The position numbers and the translations under genes were made by a program. Under the pieces are notes generated by a model. The model was not told the DNA's origin. It ran no database searches and saw nothing but the letters and a program-made list of their open reading frames with translations. A stretch of 26,838 nucleotides of DNA from a virus: positions 1-26,838 of the IMG/VR virus record IMGVR_UViG_3300030116_005570; one strand, 5' to 3'. Shown here one piece after another: positions 1 through 6,495 of this stretch. Position 1 is the stretch's first letter. Each line of letters opens with the position of its first letter.

Positions 1-446
1 CTTCAGCTGCTTTTGCAGATATTAGTTCTTCAATTAGTTCATCTGTAAAACTAGAAGTTTCAGCAGCAGCTACAGCAGCAGATCGAATTGGAAATTCATA
101 TAGTGTTTCAGGAACTGGTGTTACAACTACAGATGGAACTACTGCCGGAAGTCTTGGAGGTTTAGGTGCAGCAACTAATGGCGTCAATGCATATACACCA
201 ATTACTGCAAGTCAGCTTACTGATGGCGAATCTTTTTCGTACACTGTTTCACACACTACAGGCGATACTATTTCAACAAGTTTAACTACAGGCGAAGTTA
301 GTCCTTTTGGAGATTTAACCAGTACTTCAGGAGGTACAGCAACAAACTTAGCTGGTACTGTTGATAATCACGTTATTACAATTACTGCCGGATCAGCTGG
401 TACCACTGCAACAGGTCAATATGTGACAACAGTAACAGTAGATTAA
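1..446 (+). CDS. exported Thr/Ser/Gly-rich protein (5' partial)
   Basis: This frame is open from base 3 to a TAA at 444-446 and has no start inside the window, so the gene begins upstream. The first visible residues, SAAFADISSS, look like the end of a Sec signal peptide with an AFA|D cleavage site, so probably only the start of the signal peptide is missing. The mature part (about 140 residues) is rich in Thr, Ser, Gly and Ala and ends in alternating Val/Thr, consistent with an all-beta secreted or virion-surface protein. It contains a YSVSGTG segment also found, as YSVTGIG, in the next gene, so the two may be related. The next gene starts 6 nt downstream on the same strand. From memory, similar exported proteins sit together in marine cyanophage genomes; their function is unknown. 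Confidence 0.8.
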   Translation, partial: SAAFADISSSISSSVKLEVSAAATAADRIGNSYSVSGTGVTTTDGTTAGSLGGLGAATNGVNAYTPITASQLTDGESFSYTVSHTTGDTISTSLTTGEVSPFGDLTSTSGGTATNLAGTVDNHVITITAGSAGTTATGQYVTTVTVD

Positions 447-452
447 TGAATT

Positions 453-881
453 ATGCGAAAGCTTTTTTTATTAGTTTTTTTATATGTTTTACCAGTTAAT
501 GCAAATATTACTCCAAATTTTGTTCAAGGAAGTATGTCGAGTACCACTACTACACAAACTTCAATTTCTGAGCAAGTTACCAGTAAGGATTATGCTACAG
601 GATATCAATATTCAGTTACAGGAATTGGAATTGAACATGATGGAAGCAATATGTCCCCGAATGCTACTCAGGTTACAGGAACAGTAGGAGGTCAAAGTTA
701 TACGTGGACAGGAGCAGATATGACAACAAAACCAAATTGGACATTAACAAATCCTTCATCTGGAGATGCTTTTCAATTTACAGAAACATATTCTGGTCCA
801 GGACTTCAAAATGTAACCACGATAAATCGGTCAATCGAAACAGAATCAGTTACTACTACTACATCTGTGTTCTCGCAATAA
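453..881 (+). CDS. exported protein with signal peptide, unknown function
   Basis: A 142-residue protein with a clear Sec signal peptide: MRK, then a hydrophobic core LFLLVFLYVL, then a likely cleavage site after VNA. The mature part begins NITPNF and is rich in Thr, Ser and Gly, with a TETYSGPG segment and a C-terminal ESVTTTTSVFSQ. It starts 6 nt after the preceding exported-protein gene and shares a YSV(S/T)G motif with it. It has no cysteines and no enzymatic motif that I can see. From memory, NITPNF-type exported proteins recur in marine cyanophages beside the other proteins at this end of the window. An outer-membrane, periplasmic or virion-decoration role is possible but unproven. The next gene overlaps its 3' part in the -1 frame. 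Confidence 0.85.
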   Translation: MRKLFLLVFLYVLPVNANITPNFVQGSMSSTTTTQTSISEQVTSKDYATGYQYSVTGIGIEHDGSNMSPNATQVTGTVGGQSYTWTGADMTTKPNWTLTNPSSGDAFQFTETYSGPGLQNVTTINRSIETESVTTTTSVFSQ

Positions 882-1513
882 TTTTAAGTCCAGTAAAAGT
901 ATTTGCTAATGCTGTTAGTCAAAGCAATAGTGGATCAGTTACTAATCAAAATTGGAATGTTAATAATGGAAGTTTTCATACAAATCAATTTGGAGGAGGT
1001 GTTGTTTGTCAGGGCGCAATGATGACTATTACGCCATTTACTACATTTAATTCAAATTATCGAAAACCTTATAGAGATTATTACACGACTCCAGTTTATG
1101 ACGAAACCGATATTGTCGGAGATTTTGACGATAATGGAAATCCTATAGGAGACGGTACGCCAGATAATCCAGGAGTTATTCTTTATGAACAAATACATTA
1201 TTCAGGTACAAATAAAGATAGCTATGCTTTAGGAACTGGAATAACTTTAAATTTTTCAATTCCTTTAGATAGACAATATACAAAAACATGTAAAGAAGCT
1301 GCACAAGTTCAAAATAATATAAATAAACAAAAACTCAAAAACTTAGAATTAGACTGGCATTTTGCAAGATTAAAGCACTGCGGAGAGAAAAAAATTGCTG
1401 GAATCCAATTTTCAAAATCAAGTCCTTACTATAATTTATGTAAAGATATTGAGATTGTACCGCGTAAAAATCAAGTTATTCCGCATCAACATTCTTTGAC
1501 TTCCGAGAAGTAG
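704..1513 (+). CDS. exported protein, unknown function; start uncertain
   Basis: The recognisable protein begins around nt 842: a hydrophobic segment YYYYICVLAIILSPVKVFANA, a likely cleavage site after ANA, then VSQSNSGSVTNQNW. The mature part holds a Gly/Cys segment (GGGVVCQGAMMTITPF), an acidic Asp/Gly-rich stretch (DFDDNGNPIGDGTPDNPG) and a Lys-rich tail with three Cys (CKEAA, KHCGEK, NLCKD). No ATG, GTG or TTG lies in frame near the signal peptide. The nearest candidates are TTG at 737 and GTG at 704, the latter 12 nt after an AGGAGG at 686-691. Both give an implausibly long basic N-terminus overlapping the preceding gene in the -1 frame. Start codon change, sequence error, unusual initiation or frameshifting are all possible. 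From memory, homologues occur in marine cyanophages. Confidence 0.7.
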   Translation: MDRSRYDNKTKLDINKSFIWRCFSIYRNIFWSRTSKCNHDKSVNRNRISYYYYICVLAIILSPVKVFANAVSQSNSGSVTNQNWNVNNGSFHTNQFGGGVVCQGAMMTITPFTTFNSNYRKPYRDYYTTPVYDETDIVGDFDDNGNPIGDGTPDNPGVILYEQIHYSGTNKDSYALGTGITLNFSIPLDRQYTKTCKEAAQVQNNINKQKLKNLELDWHFARLKHCGEKKIAGIQFSKSSPYYNLCKDIEIVPRKNQVIPHQHSLTSEK

Positions 1514-2126
1514 CTTTTTTTACAGCAGTTTTTACAATATTTTTTAAAAAATTAACTATTAAAGGACTTGTAGCAGCCGTAATTGCAATAAGGCTAGTAT
1601 TGATAATAAGAGGAGGAGATGGTATCCAACGATCAACAAATCGACTTTCTTCGAATAAGGTAATACAGGTTTTGCCATCTTCTGAAATTTTATGGCCTAC
1701 AACCTTTTCTAACCTATCTTCTGATGCAAACATACCAACTCTTAAATCTTTGTCACCTGGACATTTTATAAAAAACTCTTCTTCTTTTTTTTTTGGTAAT
1801 TTAGGTTTTTCCTGTTTATATTCAGGCTGTACTTCTTTTACTTCTTCTTTTTTTTCTTCTTTTACTTCTGTAATTTCAATTTTTCTAGGGTCATATAATA
1901 AAGGCTCGTATGTAGGCATTGAACCAAAAGGACATGAAATTGTAGTTCCCTTTGGATCATCATCATATAACGCAGTATTTTTAGGAGAAGCATCTCTATG
2001 ATACTTAAAACAACCAGGCATTTTTAAAGACGGAAGAGGTATATTTAAAACCTGATTTGGATTATTTATTGGTATATTTATTGTTTGTATATTTATTTCT
2101 GGAATTTTAATTTCAGGTATTTCCAT
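1476..2126 (-). CDS. proline/lysine-rich protein with C-terminal membrane segment, unknown function
   Basis: I chose the ATG at 2126 (216 residues, MEIPEIKIPEINI) over one 12 codons upstream, because the IP-repeat N-terminus is the pattern I remember from marine cyanophage relatives and the upstream extension overlaps another small gene. In order: alternating Ile/Pro repeats (1-30); a PGCFKYHRD...DDPKGT...CPFG segment with Cys residues (about 38-68); an acidic/basic Glu-Lys-Pro linker (about 90-120); a compact part with KCPGDKDLRVG and EKVVGH; then a hydrophobic stretch IINTSLIAITAATSPLIVNFL and a basic tail. One C-terminal membrane anchor is likely. Its 3' end overlaps the convergent plus-strand gene by 38 nt. 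The function is unknown; a virion or envelope-associated role is only inferred. Confidence 0.75.
   Translation of the reverse strand: MEIPEIKIPEINIQTINIPINNPNQVLNIPLPSLKMPGCFKYHRDASPKNTALYDDDPKGTTISCPFGSMPTYEPLLYDPRKIEITEVKEEKKEEVKEVQPEYKQEKPKLPKKKEEEFFIKCPGDKDLRVGMFASEDRLEKVVGHKISEDGKTCITLFEESRFVDRWIPSPPLIINTSLIAITAATSPLIVNFLKNIVKTAVKKATSRKSKNVDAE
1499..1521 (+). terminator. possible intrinsic terminator of the plus-strand genes
   Basis: The inverted repeat ACTTC-CGA-GAAGT (1499-1511) runs into the stop codon of the third exported-protein gene and is followed after three bases by seven T (1515-1521). The position, exactly where the plus-strand genes end, fits a terminator. The stem is only five pairs long, so the call is tentative. 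No matching T-run exists for the minus strand. Confidence 0.35.
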
Positions 2127-2214
2127 TTTTTTCAGAAAAATATTTATACATTGCAAAAGCACAAGCTGAATAAATTAAAATTGCCAAAAAACAAGAAATT
2201 ATTGGAAAAAACAT
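2113..2214 (-). CDS. 33-residue single-pass membrane protein
   Basis: A short ORF beginning directly after the stop of the upstream gene (TAAATG junction) and overlapping the downstream gene by 14 nt. The product is MFFPIISCFLAILIYSACAF followed by AMYKYFSEKNGNT. It has one hydrophobic span of about 20 residues and a short charged tail, so it is a probable inner-membrane miniprotein. No homologue is recognised. A small holin-like or envelope role is conceivable, but nothing in the sequence shows it. The tight packing between two real genes and the hydrophobic-then-charged layout argue that it is translated. Confidence 0.55.
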   Translation of the reverse strand: MFFPIISCFLAILIYSACAFAMYKYFSEKNGNT

Positions 2215-2436
2215 TTATTTTTTATTTATAGGAATAGATGGACCACTAAATTTAGGTAATTGTTTTGGAATTTCTTTTTTCATTTTCTGTTCTAAATCTC
2301 CCATAATTTTATTTTTTAAAGTTCTTTCAAATTCAGGGCTTTGCATATACCGAATTGCAACGTAGCTAAAAGCTACCATTGACCCTGAAAGTAATAATGA
2401 TAATAATGAGGCTATCTGACAAATTTTGTTAAACAT
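2215..2436 (-). CDS. small membrane protein, unknown function
   Basis: A 73-residue protein. Residues 8-28 (IASLLSLLLSGSMVAFSYVAI) form one transmembrane helix or uncleaved signal anchor. A charged helical region follows (SPEFERTLKNKIMGDLEQKMKKEIPKQLPKF) and it ends GPSIPINKK. From memory, short proteins with this layout (N-terminal anchor, amphipathic helix, GPSIP-like end) are common in marine cyanophages next to proline-rich partners like the gene immediately downstream. Their function is not known. It abuts the 33-residue ORF, suggesting co-translation of small envelope proteins. Confidence 0.75.
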   Translation of the reverse strand: MFNKICQIASLLSLLLSGSMVAFSYVAIRYMQSPEFERTLKNKIMGDLEQKMKKEIPKQLPKFSGPSIPINKK

Positions 2437-2474
2437 TTTTATGTGGAAAGAAGCGTTTATTCGAGCTTTGGCAC

Positions 2475-2708
2475 CTATTTCTTTGATGTGCCTGTTTTTA
2501 CTGGTAGGTCTTGCTCCACTATATTTGATTGCTGGTTTAATGACTCGGACTTTTTCAACAACAACTCCCCGAACTGAATACCACCCTCCAAAACGTTAAT
2601 GTTTATAGTTGCTTCATCAAATACTTTTTTTGCGTGATCTCTTGTTTTTATTTGTTTTGCGAGTTCTTCTTTCCATTCAAGAATTTGTTTTTCAGTAGAA
2701 GATTGCAT
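2475..2708 (-). CDS. small coiled-coil protein, unknown function
   Basis: A 77-residue protein, almost wholly charged helix in its first half (EKQILEWKEELAKQIKTRDHAKKVFDEA), followed by a GGIQFGELLL segment and a Gln/Ser/Lys tail. The heptad-like spacing of hydrophobics suggests a coiled coil. There is no signal peptide or membrane span. It lies between the tail-adhesin genes and the small membrane proteins, all on one strand. I recall similar short coiled-coil proteins near tail-fibre genes in marine phages but cannot name a family. Confidence 0.65.
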   Translation of the reverse strand: MQSSTEKQILEWKEELAKQIKTRDHAKKVFDEATININVLEGGIQFGELLLKKSESLNQQSNIVEQDLPVKTGTSKK

Positions 2709-2741
2709 AGGTTTTCTTTTTATATTATCAATATATAAAAA

Positions 2742-3122
2742 TTATTCCACTGGTTTTTCTTTCCAGCCTTTTGTATTATCTGCTTGATATTCAGATTCTT
2801 CCCAAAAATATTCACCATCAGGTCTTGAAATAGGTGGTTCATATTGCTTTGTTGCAGAACTATAAGTCCAGGAATCGAAAGGTTTAAATACAAAAACGTC
2901 ATCTGTTTCGTTGTATTCATAACCTATACCAGCGTATTTATTTCTAAAATTTTGGTTATAGCTTGTTTGTTTATATTTTTTATCTGATCCAAAAAGATTT
3001 TGTAAATAAGCAATGCCTAACGCTTCACTTTCCTGGTTATTTTCATCTAATAAAATGCTGTTATCAACAACTAAAACATTAGTAACTACATTGTTTTCGT
3101 TTAATTCTGCAAAATGTGCCAT
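2742..3122 (-). CDS. conserved marine-phage tail-region protein
   Basis: A 126-residue protein beginning MAHFAELNENNVVTNVLVVDN, with an YNQNFRNKYAGIGYEYNE core and a C-terminal part rich in Trp/Tyr/Pro (FDSWTYSS, YEPPISRPDGEYFWEESE). From memory this layout, MAHFA(K/E)L at the start and FR..YAGIGY in the middle, is a widespread uncharacterised family in marine tailed phages, usually beside tail-fibre genes. It has no signal peptide, membrane segment or catalytic motif. It starts right after the stop of the glycine-rich adhesin, so a structural or fibre-accessory role is inferred from position only. Confidence 0.75.
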   Translation of the reverse strand: MAHFAELNENNVVTNVLVVDNSILLDENNQESEALGIAYLQNLFGSDKKYKQTSYNQNFRNKYAGIGYEYNETDDVFVFKPFDSWTYSSATKQYEPPISRPDGEYFWEESEYQADNTKGWKEKPVE

Positions 3123-4067
3123 TTAACTTACTGTAAAAGTACCTGAACTATTAAATGTGTGATAAGTATAGCCTCCAGAAGAAGAAATACTACCTCCAGA
3201 AGCTGCAGTTCCACCTGTATAACGAATAACAGCAACACCTGAACCACCATTACCACCTCTTCCATAATATGAGCCATGCATATAAACGTTTTCACCTCCT
3301 CCGGCACCACTTCCTGTATTTGCAGTCGCACTTGAAGCAGATACTACACCACCACCTGTAGCTCCACCGCCACCCCCGGAACCTCCGGGCAAATTATATT
3401 CTTTTGAACCACCACCACCTCCAGCATAAGTTCCTAAAAAGAAAGATTGAGCTGAACCACCATTTCCTGTGTGTGTTGTTGTACCATCTTGACCAGCACC
3501 ACCTTTTCCACCTCCTCCTCCAGAACCATAATTGGCTTGTTGGATTCCATAACCACCATTATTTCCTTCACCAGAAACACCGGTACCTCTTGCATAATGG
3601 TTTCCACCACCTCCACCACCTGATCCACCATTTTGAGGCTTTGTAGTACTTGGACTATAAGCCCATGCAGATCGTGTACCACCATGACCACCGCCAGTAC
3701 AAGAAGCAGAAACTTGACCAGACATTGAAGAGTTTCCACCATTAGAACAGACACCTTGTTGACCACCCTGACCACCAGCACCAATAGTTACTGAAATTGT
3801 TTGACCAGAAGTAAGCCCATTTGCTGAACCATTTTTCATACCGCCTGCACCACCTCCTCCAGCATTACCGCCTCCACCACCTGCAACTAAAAGCCATTCA
3901 ATATTTATTGCAGCAGAAGTTCCATAAAAATCACTTAAACTTATTGCTCCTGAACTTGGTACTCCTGAAGCTGCACTATAGTATTCGCTTAAAGAGTGAG
4001 GGGTGGAACCTCCAAACTCTCCAGCAACATCATTTATAGAAATTGCACCAGAACTTTGTAAGGCCAT
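3123..4067 (-). CDS. glycine-rich tail adhesin / receptor-binding protein
   Basis: A 314-residue protein. The N-terminus (about 1-52) carries two similar SSGAIS(I/L) segments (SSGAISINDVAGEFGG, then SSGAISLSDFYG), a module I recall at the front of phage distal tail proteins. Next is a short beta segment, NIEWLLVAGGGGG. About 200 residues follow with many Gly runs (GGGGAGG, GGSGGGGGG, GGGGGKGGAG) separated by variable loops. The C-terminus, SSGGYTYHTFNSSGTFTVS, looks like a beta cap. Repeated Gly-rich motifs with variable loops resemble the polyglycine-II sandwich of T-even gp38-type adhesins, where the loops contact the receptor; this is analogy, not shown homology. The start overlaps the stop of the S74 fibre gene (TAATG), placing it at the fibre tip by context. 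Confidence 0.75.
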   Translation of the reverse strand: MALQSSGAISINDVAGEFGGSTPHSLSEYYSAASGVPSSGAISLSDFYGTSAAINIEWLLVAGGGGGNAGGGGAGGMKNGSANGLTSGQTISVTIGAGGQGGQQGVCSNGGNSSMSGQVSASCTGGGHGGTRSAWAYSPSTTKPQNGGSGGGGGGNHYARGTGVSGEGNNGGYGIQQANYGSGGGGGKGGAGQDGTTTHTGNGGSAQSFFLGTYAGGGGGSKEYNLPGGSGGGGGATGGGVVSASSATANTGSGAGGGENVYMHGSYYGRGGNGGSGVAVIRYTGGTAASGGSISSSGGYTYHTFNSSGTFTVS

Positions 4068-6475
4068 TAGTTATTACCTTTTAGCAAATTAACTTCCCAT
4101 TTAAGTTCTTTTACTGCTTGAACTAATAATCCAACTATTTGATCGTATTCTACAGTTTTATATTTTTCTGGTTCTTCCTGGTTATTACTTAAATAAGGTA
4201 AACCTTTTTCTGAAACAGCTTGTGGAAATACTTTTTCTATTTCTTGTGCAACAACACCAGCAGATTTCTTATCGTCTTTTTTATAAGTAAAAGTATATCC
4301 GTTAATTTTATCAAGAATATCTAAAGAATTTTTTATTACTTGAACATCTTTTTTTAATCGTAAATCTGAAACAGTTGTTGAAAAAGCTGTTACATCACCA
4401 TCTACATGAAGATCTCCGTCATTTTCCAACCGCATTTCTTCTGAGCCTGATGTATAAAATCTCATTCCAACATCAGCATCAAAGAAAACATAGTCGTGTG
4501 TATTTCCTGTATAAATATCAGTAGAGCTACTATTCCTTCTACGATCATCTTCTAATCTAAATTCTGTGCCACTAAGGGTCATTCCATAATCACCGCCAGC
4601 AGTGTATGTTGTATTAGTGTCAGAAGTAACGTAACCTGCTCCGTTTGTAAGTTGATTATTATTTGTCGGTATTGTTGGGGTATTGGAAAGATTATTGTAA
4701 TTTAGATAAAAACTACTTGTTTCCCCATCTAATTTATCTGCATCTAAACCAGAGCCAGCACCATCATTTCCAGCGTGCCAAACCTTATGCCAAGTGCTGC
4801 TGTCGGTTGAAAATTCTATATCATCATGAATCCTTAAATTGGAATTATCTTCTTGGTTTCCAATTTGTAAATAACCACCTGTATGCCATTGAATAAAACA
4901 TTTTTCTGTAGAACCTTCATGAAATCTTATAAAAGGTTGATTAGCACCAGTAAGAATTATTTTTTCGCCATGCGAACCACCACAAGTTAATTTTCCTGTT
5001 GTTGTATCATCTGCATCTGATCTTAAAAACTGTGTTGAATCTATGCCATCTAACAAAGCTGCGTTTCCACCATCACCAGCACCAGAAAGTGCAGCAGAAG
5101 TAATGTATCCAGCACCATTAGTTAACTGGTTATTGTTTGTCGGAATTGTTGGCTTATTAGTTAAATTATTGTAATTAATATCAATATTTGCAGAGCCATC
5201 AAAAGAAGTTCCAGCAATATTTCTTGCTGTTTCTAAAGCTGTCGCTGTCGCTGCATTTCCAGTTGTGTCTTGATTAAGTGTTGCCACTCTTGCTGCTGCA
5301 AGCGTTCCAGAAGAAATATTTGAAGCGTTTGTTGTATCGGTAGTTGCTGAAGCTACTAGGCCAAGCATTGTTCTTACAGCACTCGGAGCAATTTCTTCTA
5401 TAATTCCAGCACCACTTGAATCTCTACCTAATAACCTGTCTGTTGCTGATACATTCTGCATTTTTGCATAAGTAACAGCATCATCTGAAATAGTATTTGT
5501 TTCTACAAAAGAAAAGCTAGTAGTTCCAGAACCATCTGTTAGCAAAAATTGGTTGGCAGTACCACCAGTTATAGGAAAAGTGAAATCGTAGCTTGATTGC
5601 CCTGTCTGATCTGTTGGAGCTTTTAACTTGACGTGTTCATTCATTCTTCCTAGCTGCAAGCCAGTCTGATCTAATATGGAAGCAATGCCAGCACCACTTG
5701 CTCCGTTCTGATTAGTTCTAAAAGTTAAAGTTGAACTTCCACCAGCAGATCCAATAACAGGGTCAACATTATTTGAATCTCTTTGACAAGAAATATCATG
5801 AAAAGTAATAGTATTTCCATTATTACTATGAGTAGGAAAATCATGTACAACACAGTCACCGCCATTAACTGTTGCTATAAATCCATCTGCATTGTGTTGA
5901 AATAATTTATCTAGATTGACTGCGTTGTCTGCGATATTAGCTGTTGCTACAAGACCGAAACTGGTATTGGCACTGCTGTCGGTTTTTAAAACTCCATTAT
6001 TTACAATACTGCTAGGAAATGTCAGAGTATAACTTTGAGAAGCACTATGAGGTGGACTTTTTAATTTAATTCCATGTGAATTTTCAGAACAATTAAGTTG
6101 TATATATCCATCTGTTTGGCCTGACGTACCTTTGGCTTCTAAACTTGGTGCTGAAGTAGTTGAAATTAAATTTATTTTGGCAATAGTAACTTGATCGTCT
6201 CCTATTTTTGTTGTTGTAACTGCTCCGTCAACCAACTTACCATTTGTAACTGCATTGTTATCTATAGTAAAAGTTGATCCAGAACCAGATACTGTAATAT
6301 CGCCTTTATCTCCGTCACTTACACCAGATGCAGCACCTATTTCAGTAACAGAATTATCATCTTTTTTTGTAAATAATTGACCTGAATCTGTTCTTACTGC
6401 TAATTCACCAGTAACAAGATCACTAGCACTCGGGTTACTACCGCTTGCTCTTTTAAGTCGAATTTGATTAGCCAT
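4067..6475 (-). CDS. tail fibre with C-terminal S74 intramolecular chaperone
   Basis: An 802-residue protein. It starts with MANQIRLKRASGS, a fibre N-terminal module also present in the upstream gene. The long shaft is Asn/Thr/Ser/Gly-rich with repeated motifs (NGKLVDGAVTTTKIG; two copies of a PTIPTNNNQLTNGAGY block). The last 100 residues match the endosialidase-type intramolecular chaperone (Peptidase_S74): SDLRLKKDV at 703, then INGYTFTYK, AGVVAQEIEKVFP, YDQIVGLLVQAVKEL. In this family the chaperone trimerises the fibre and cuts itself off before the Ser, predicting release of residues 703-802. Translation begins behind a strong Shine-Dalgarno and the gene overlaps the glycine-rich adhesin gene by one base. 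It is probably a trimeric receptor-binding fibre. Confidence 0.88.
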   Translation of the reverse strand: MANQIRLKRASGSNPSASDLVTGELAVRTDSGQLFTKKDDNSVTEIGAASGVSDGDKGDITVSGSGSTFTIDNNAVTNGKLVDGAVTTTKIGDDQVTIAKINLISTTSAPSLEAKGTSGQTDGYIQLNCSENSHGIKLKSPPHSASQSYTLTFPSSIVNNGVLKTDSSANTSFGLVATANIADNAVNLDKLFQHNADGFIATVNGGDCVVHDFPTHSNNGNTITFHDISCQRDSNNVDPVIGSAGGSSTLTFRTNQNGASGAGIASILDQTGLQLGRMNEHVKLKAPTDQTGQSSYDFTFPITGGTANQFLLTDGSGTTSFSFVETNTISDDAVTYAKMQNVSATDRLLGRDSSGAGIIEEIAPSAVRTMLGLVASATTDTTNASNISSGTLAAARVATLNQDTTGNAATATALETARNIAGTSFDGSANIDINYNNLTNKPTIPTNNNQLTNGAGYITSAALSGAGDGGNAALLDGIDSTQFLRSDADDTTTGKLTCGGSHGEKIILTGANQPFIRFHEGSTEKCFIQWHTGGYLQIGNQEDNSNLRIHDDIEFSTDSSTWHKVWHAGNDGAGSGLDADKLDGETSSFYLNYNNLSNTPTIPTNNNQLTNGAGYVTSDTNTTYTAGGDYGMTLSGTEFRLEDDRRRNSSSTDIYTGNTHDYVFFDADVGMRFYTSGSEEMRLENDGDLHVDGDVTAFSTTVSDLRLKKDVQVIKNSLDILDKINGYTFTYKKDDKKSAGVVAQEIEKVFPQAVSEKGLPYLSNNQEEPEKYKTVEYDQIVGLLVQAVKELKWEVNLLKGNN
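4622..5173 (-). repeat. two 78-bp direct repeats in the S74 fibre gene
   Basis: Two in-frame copies of a 26-residue block, YNNL(T/S)N(K/T)PTIPTNNNQ followed by LTNGAGY(I/V)TS, lie at 5096-5173 (residues 435-460) and 4622-4699 (residues 593-618). They are 474 nt apart. The protein copies differ at only three positions, while the DNA has diverged at many third bases, so this is an old duplication kept by selection at the protein level. Such blocks are common fibre-shaft modules. Confidence 0.85.
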
Positions 6476-6483
6476 TGGCTTTT

Positions 6484-6490
6484 ACCTCCT
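6484..6490 (-). promoter_or_regulatory. strong ribosome binding site of the S74 fibre gene
   Basis: AGGAGGT on the minus strand, eight bases before the ATG at 6475. It is one of the few near-perfect Shine-Dalgarno sites in this module and fixes the fibre start; many neighbouring genes instead rely on overlapping stops and starts. Confidence 0.7.
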
Positions 6491-6495
6491 ATGGC

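Noticed and set aside
1600-2001. Plus-strand Ser/Phe-rich ORF of 133 residues.
   Set aside because: It is antisense to the Glu/Lys/Pro-rich gene at 1476-2126, which has a recognisable layout and a better start.
2441-2599. Plus-strand ORF of 52 residues (MWKEAFIRALAPISLMCLFL...) with a convincing transmembrane span.
   Set aside because: It is mostly antisense to the coiled-coil gene. Antisense of Lys/Glu/Gln-rich AT-rich genes tends to read as Leu/Phe-rich. No ribosome binding site is seen. It would be worth reviving only if the frame is conserved.
3230-3900. Repeated CCACCACC-type units that could suggest a repeat array or CRISPR.
   Set aside because: They are in-frame Gly codon runs of the adhesin gene, with no constant repeat length or spacer structure.
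3404-4039. Several plus-strand ORFs rich in His/Leu across the adhesin gene.
   Set aside because: They are antisense readings of the glycine-rich repeats (GGT/GGA read as ACC/TCC and shifted frames), with no plausible protein composition.
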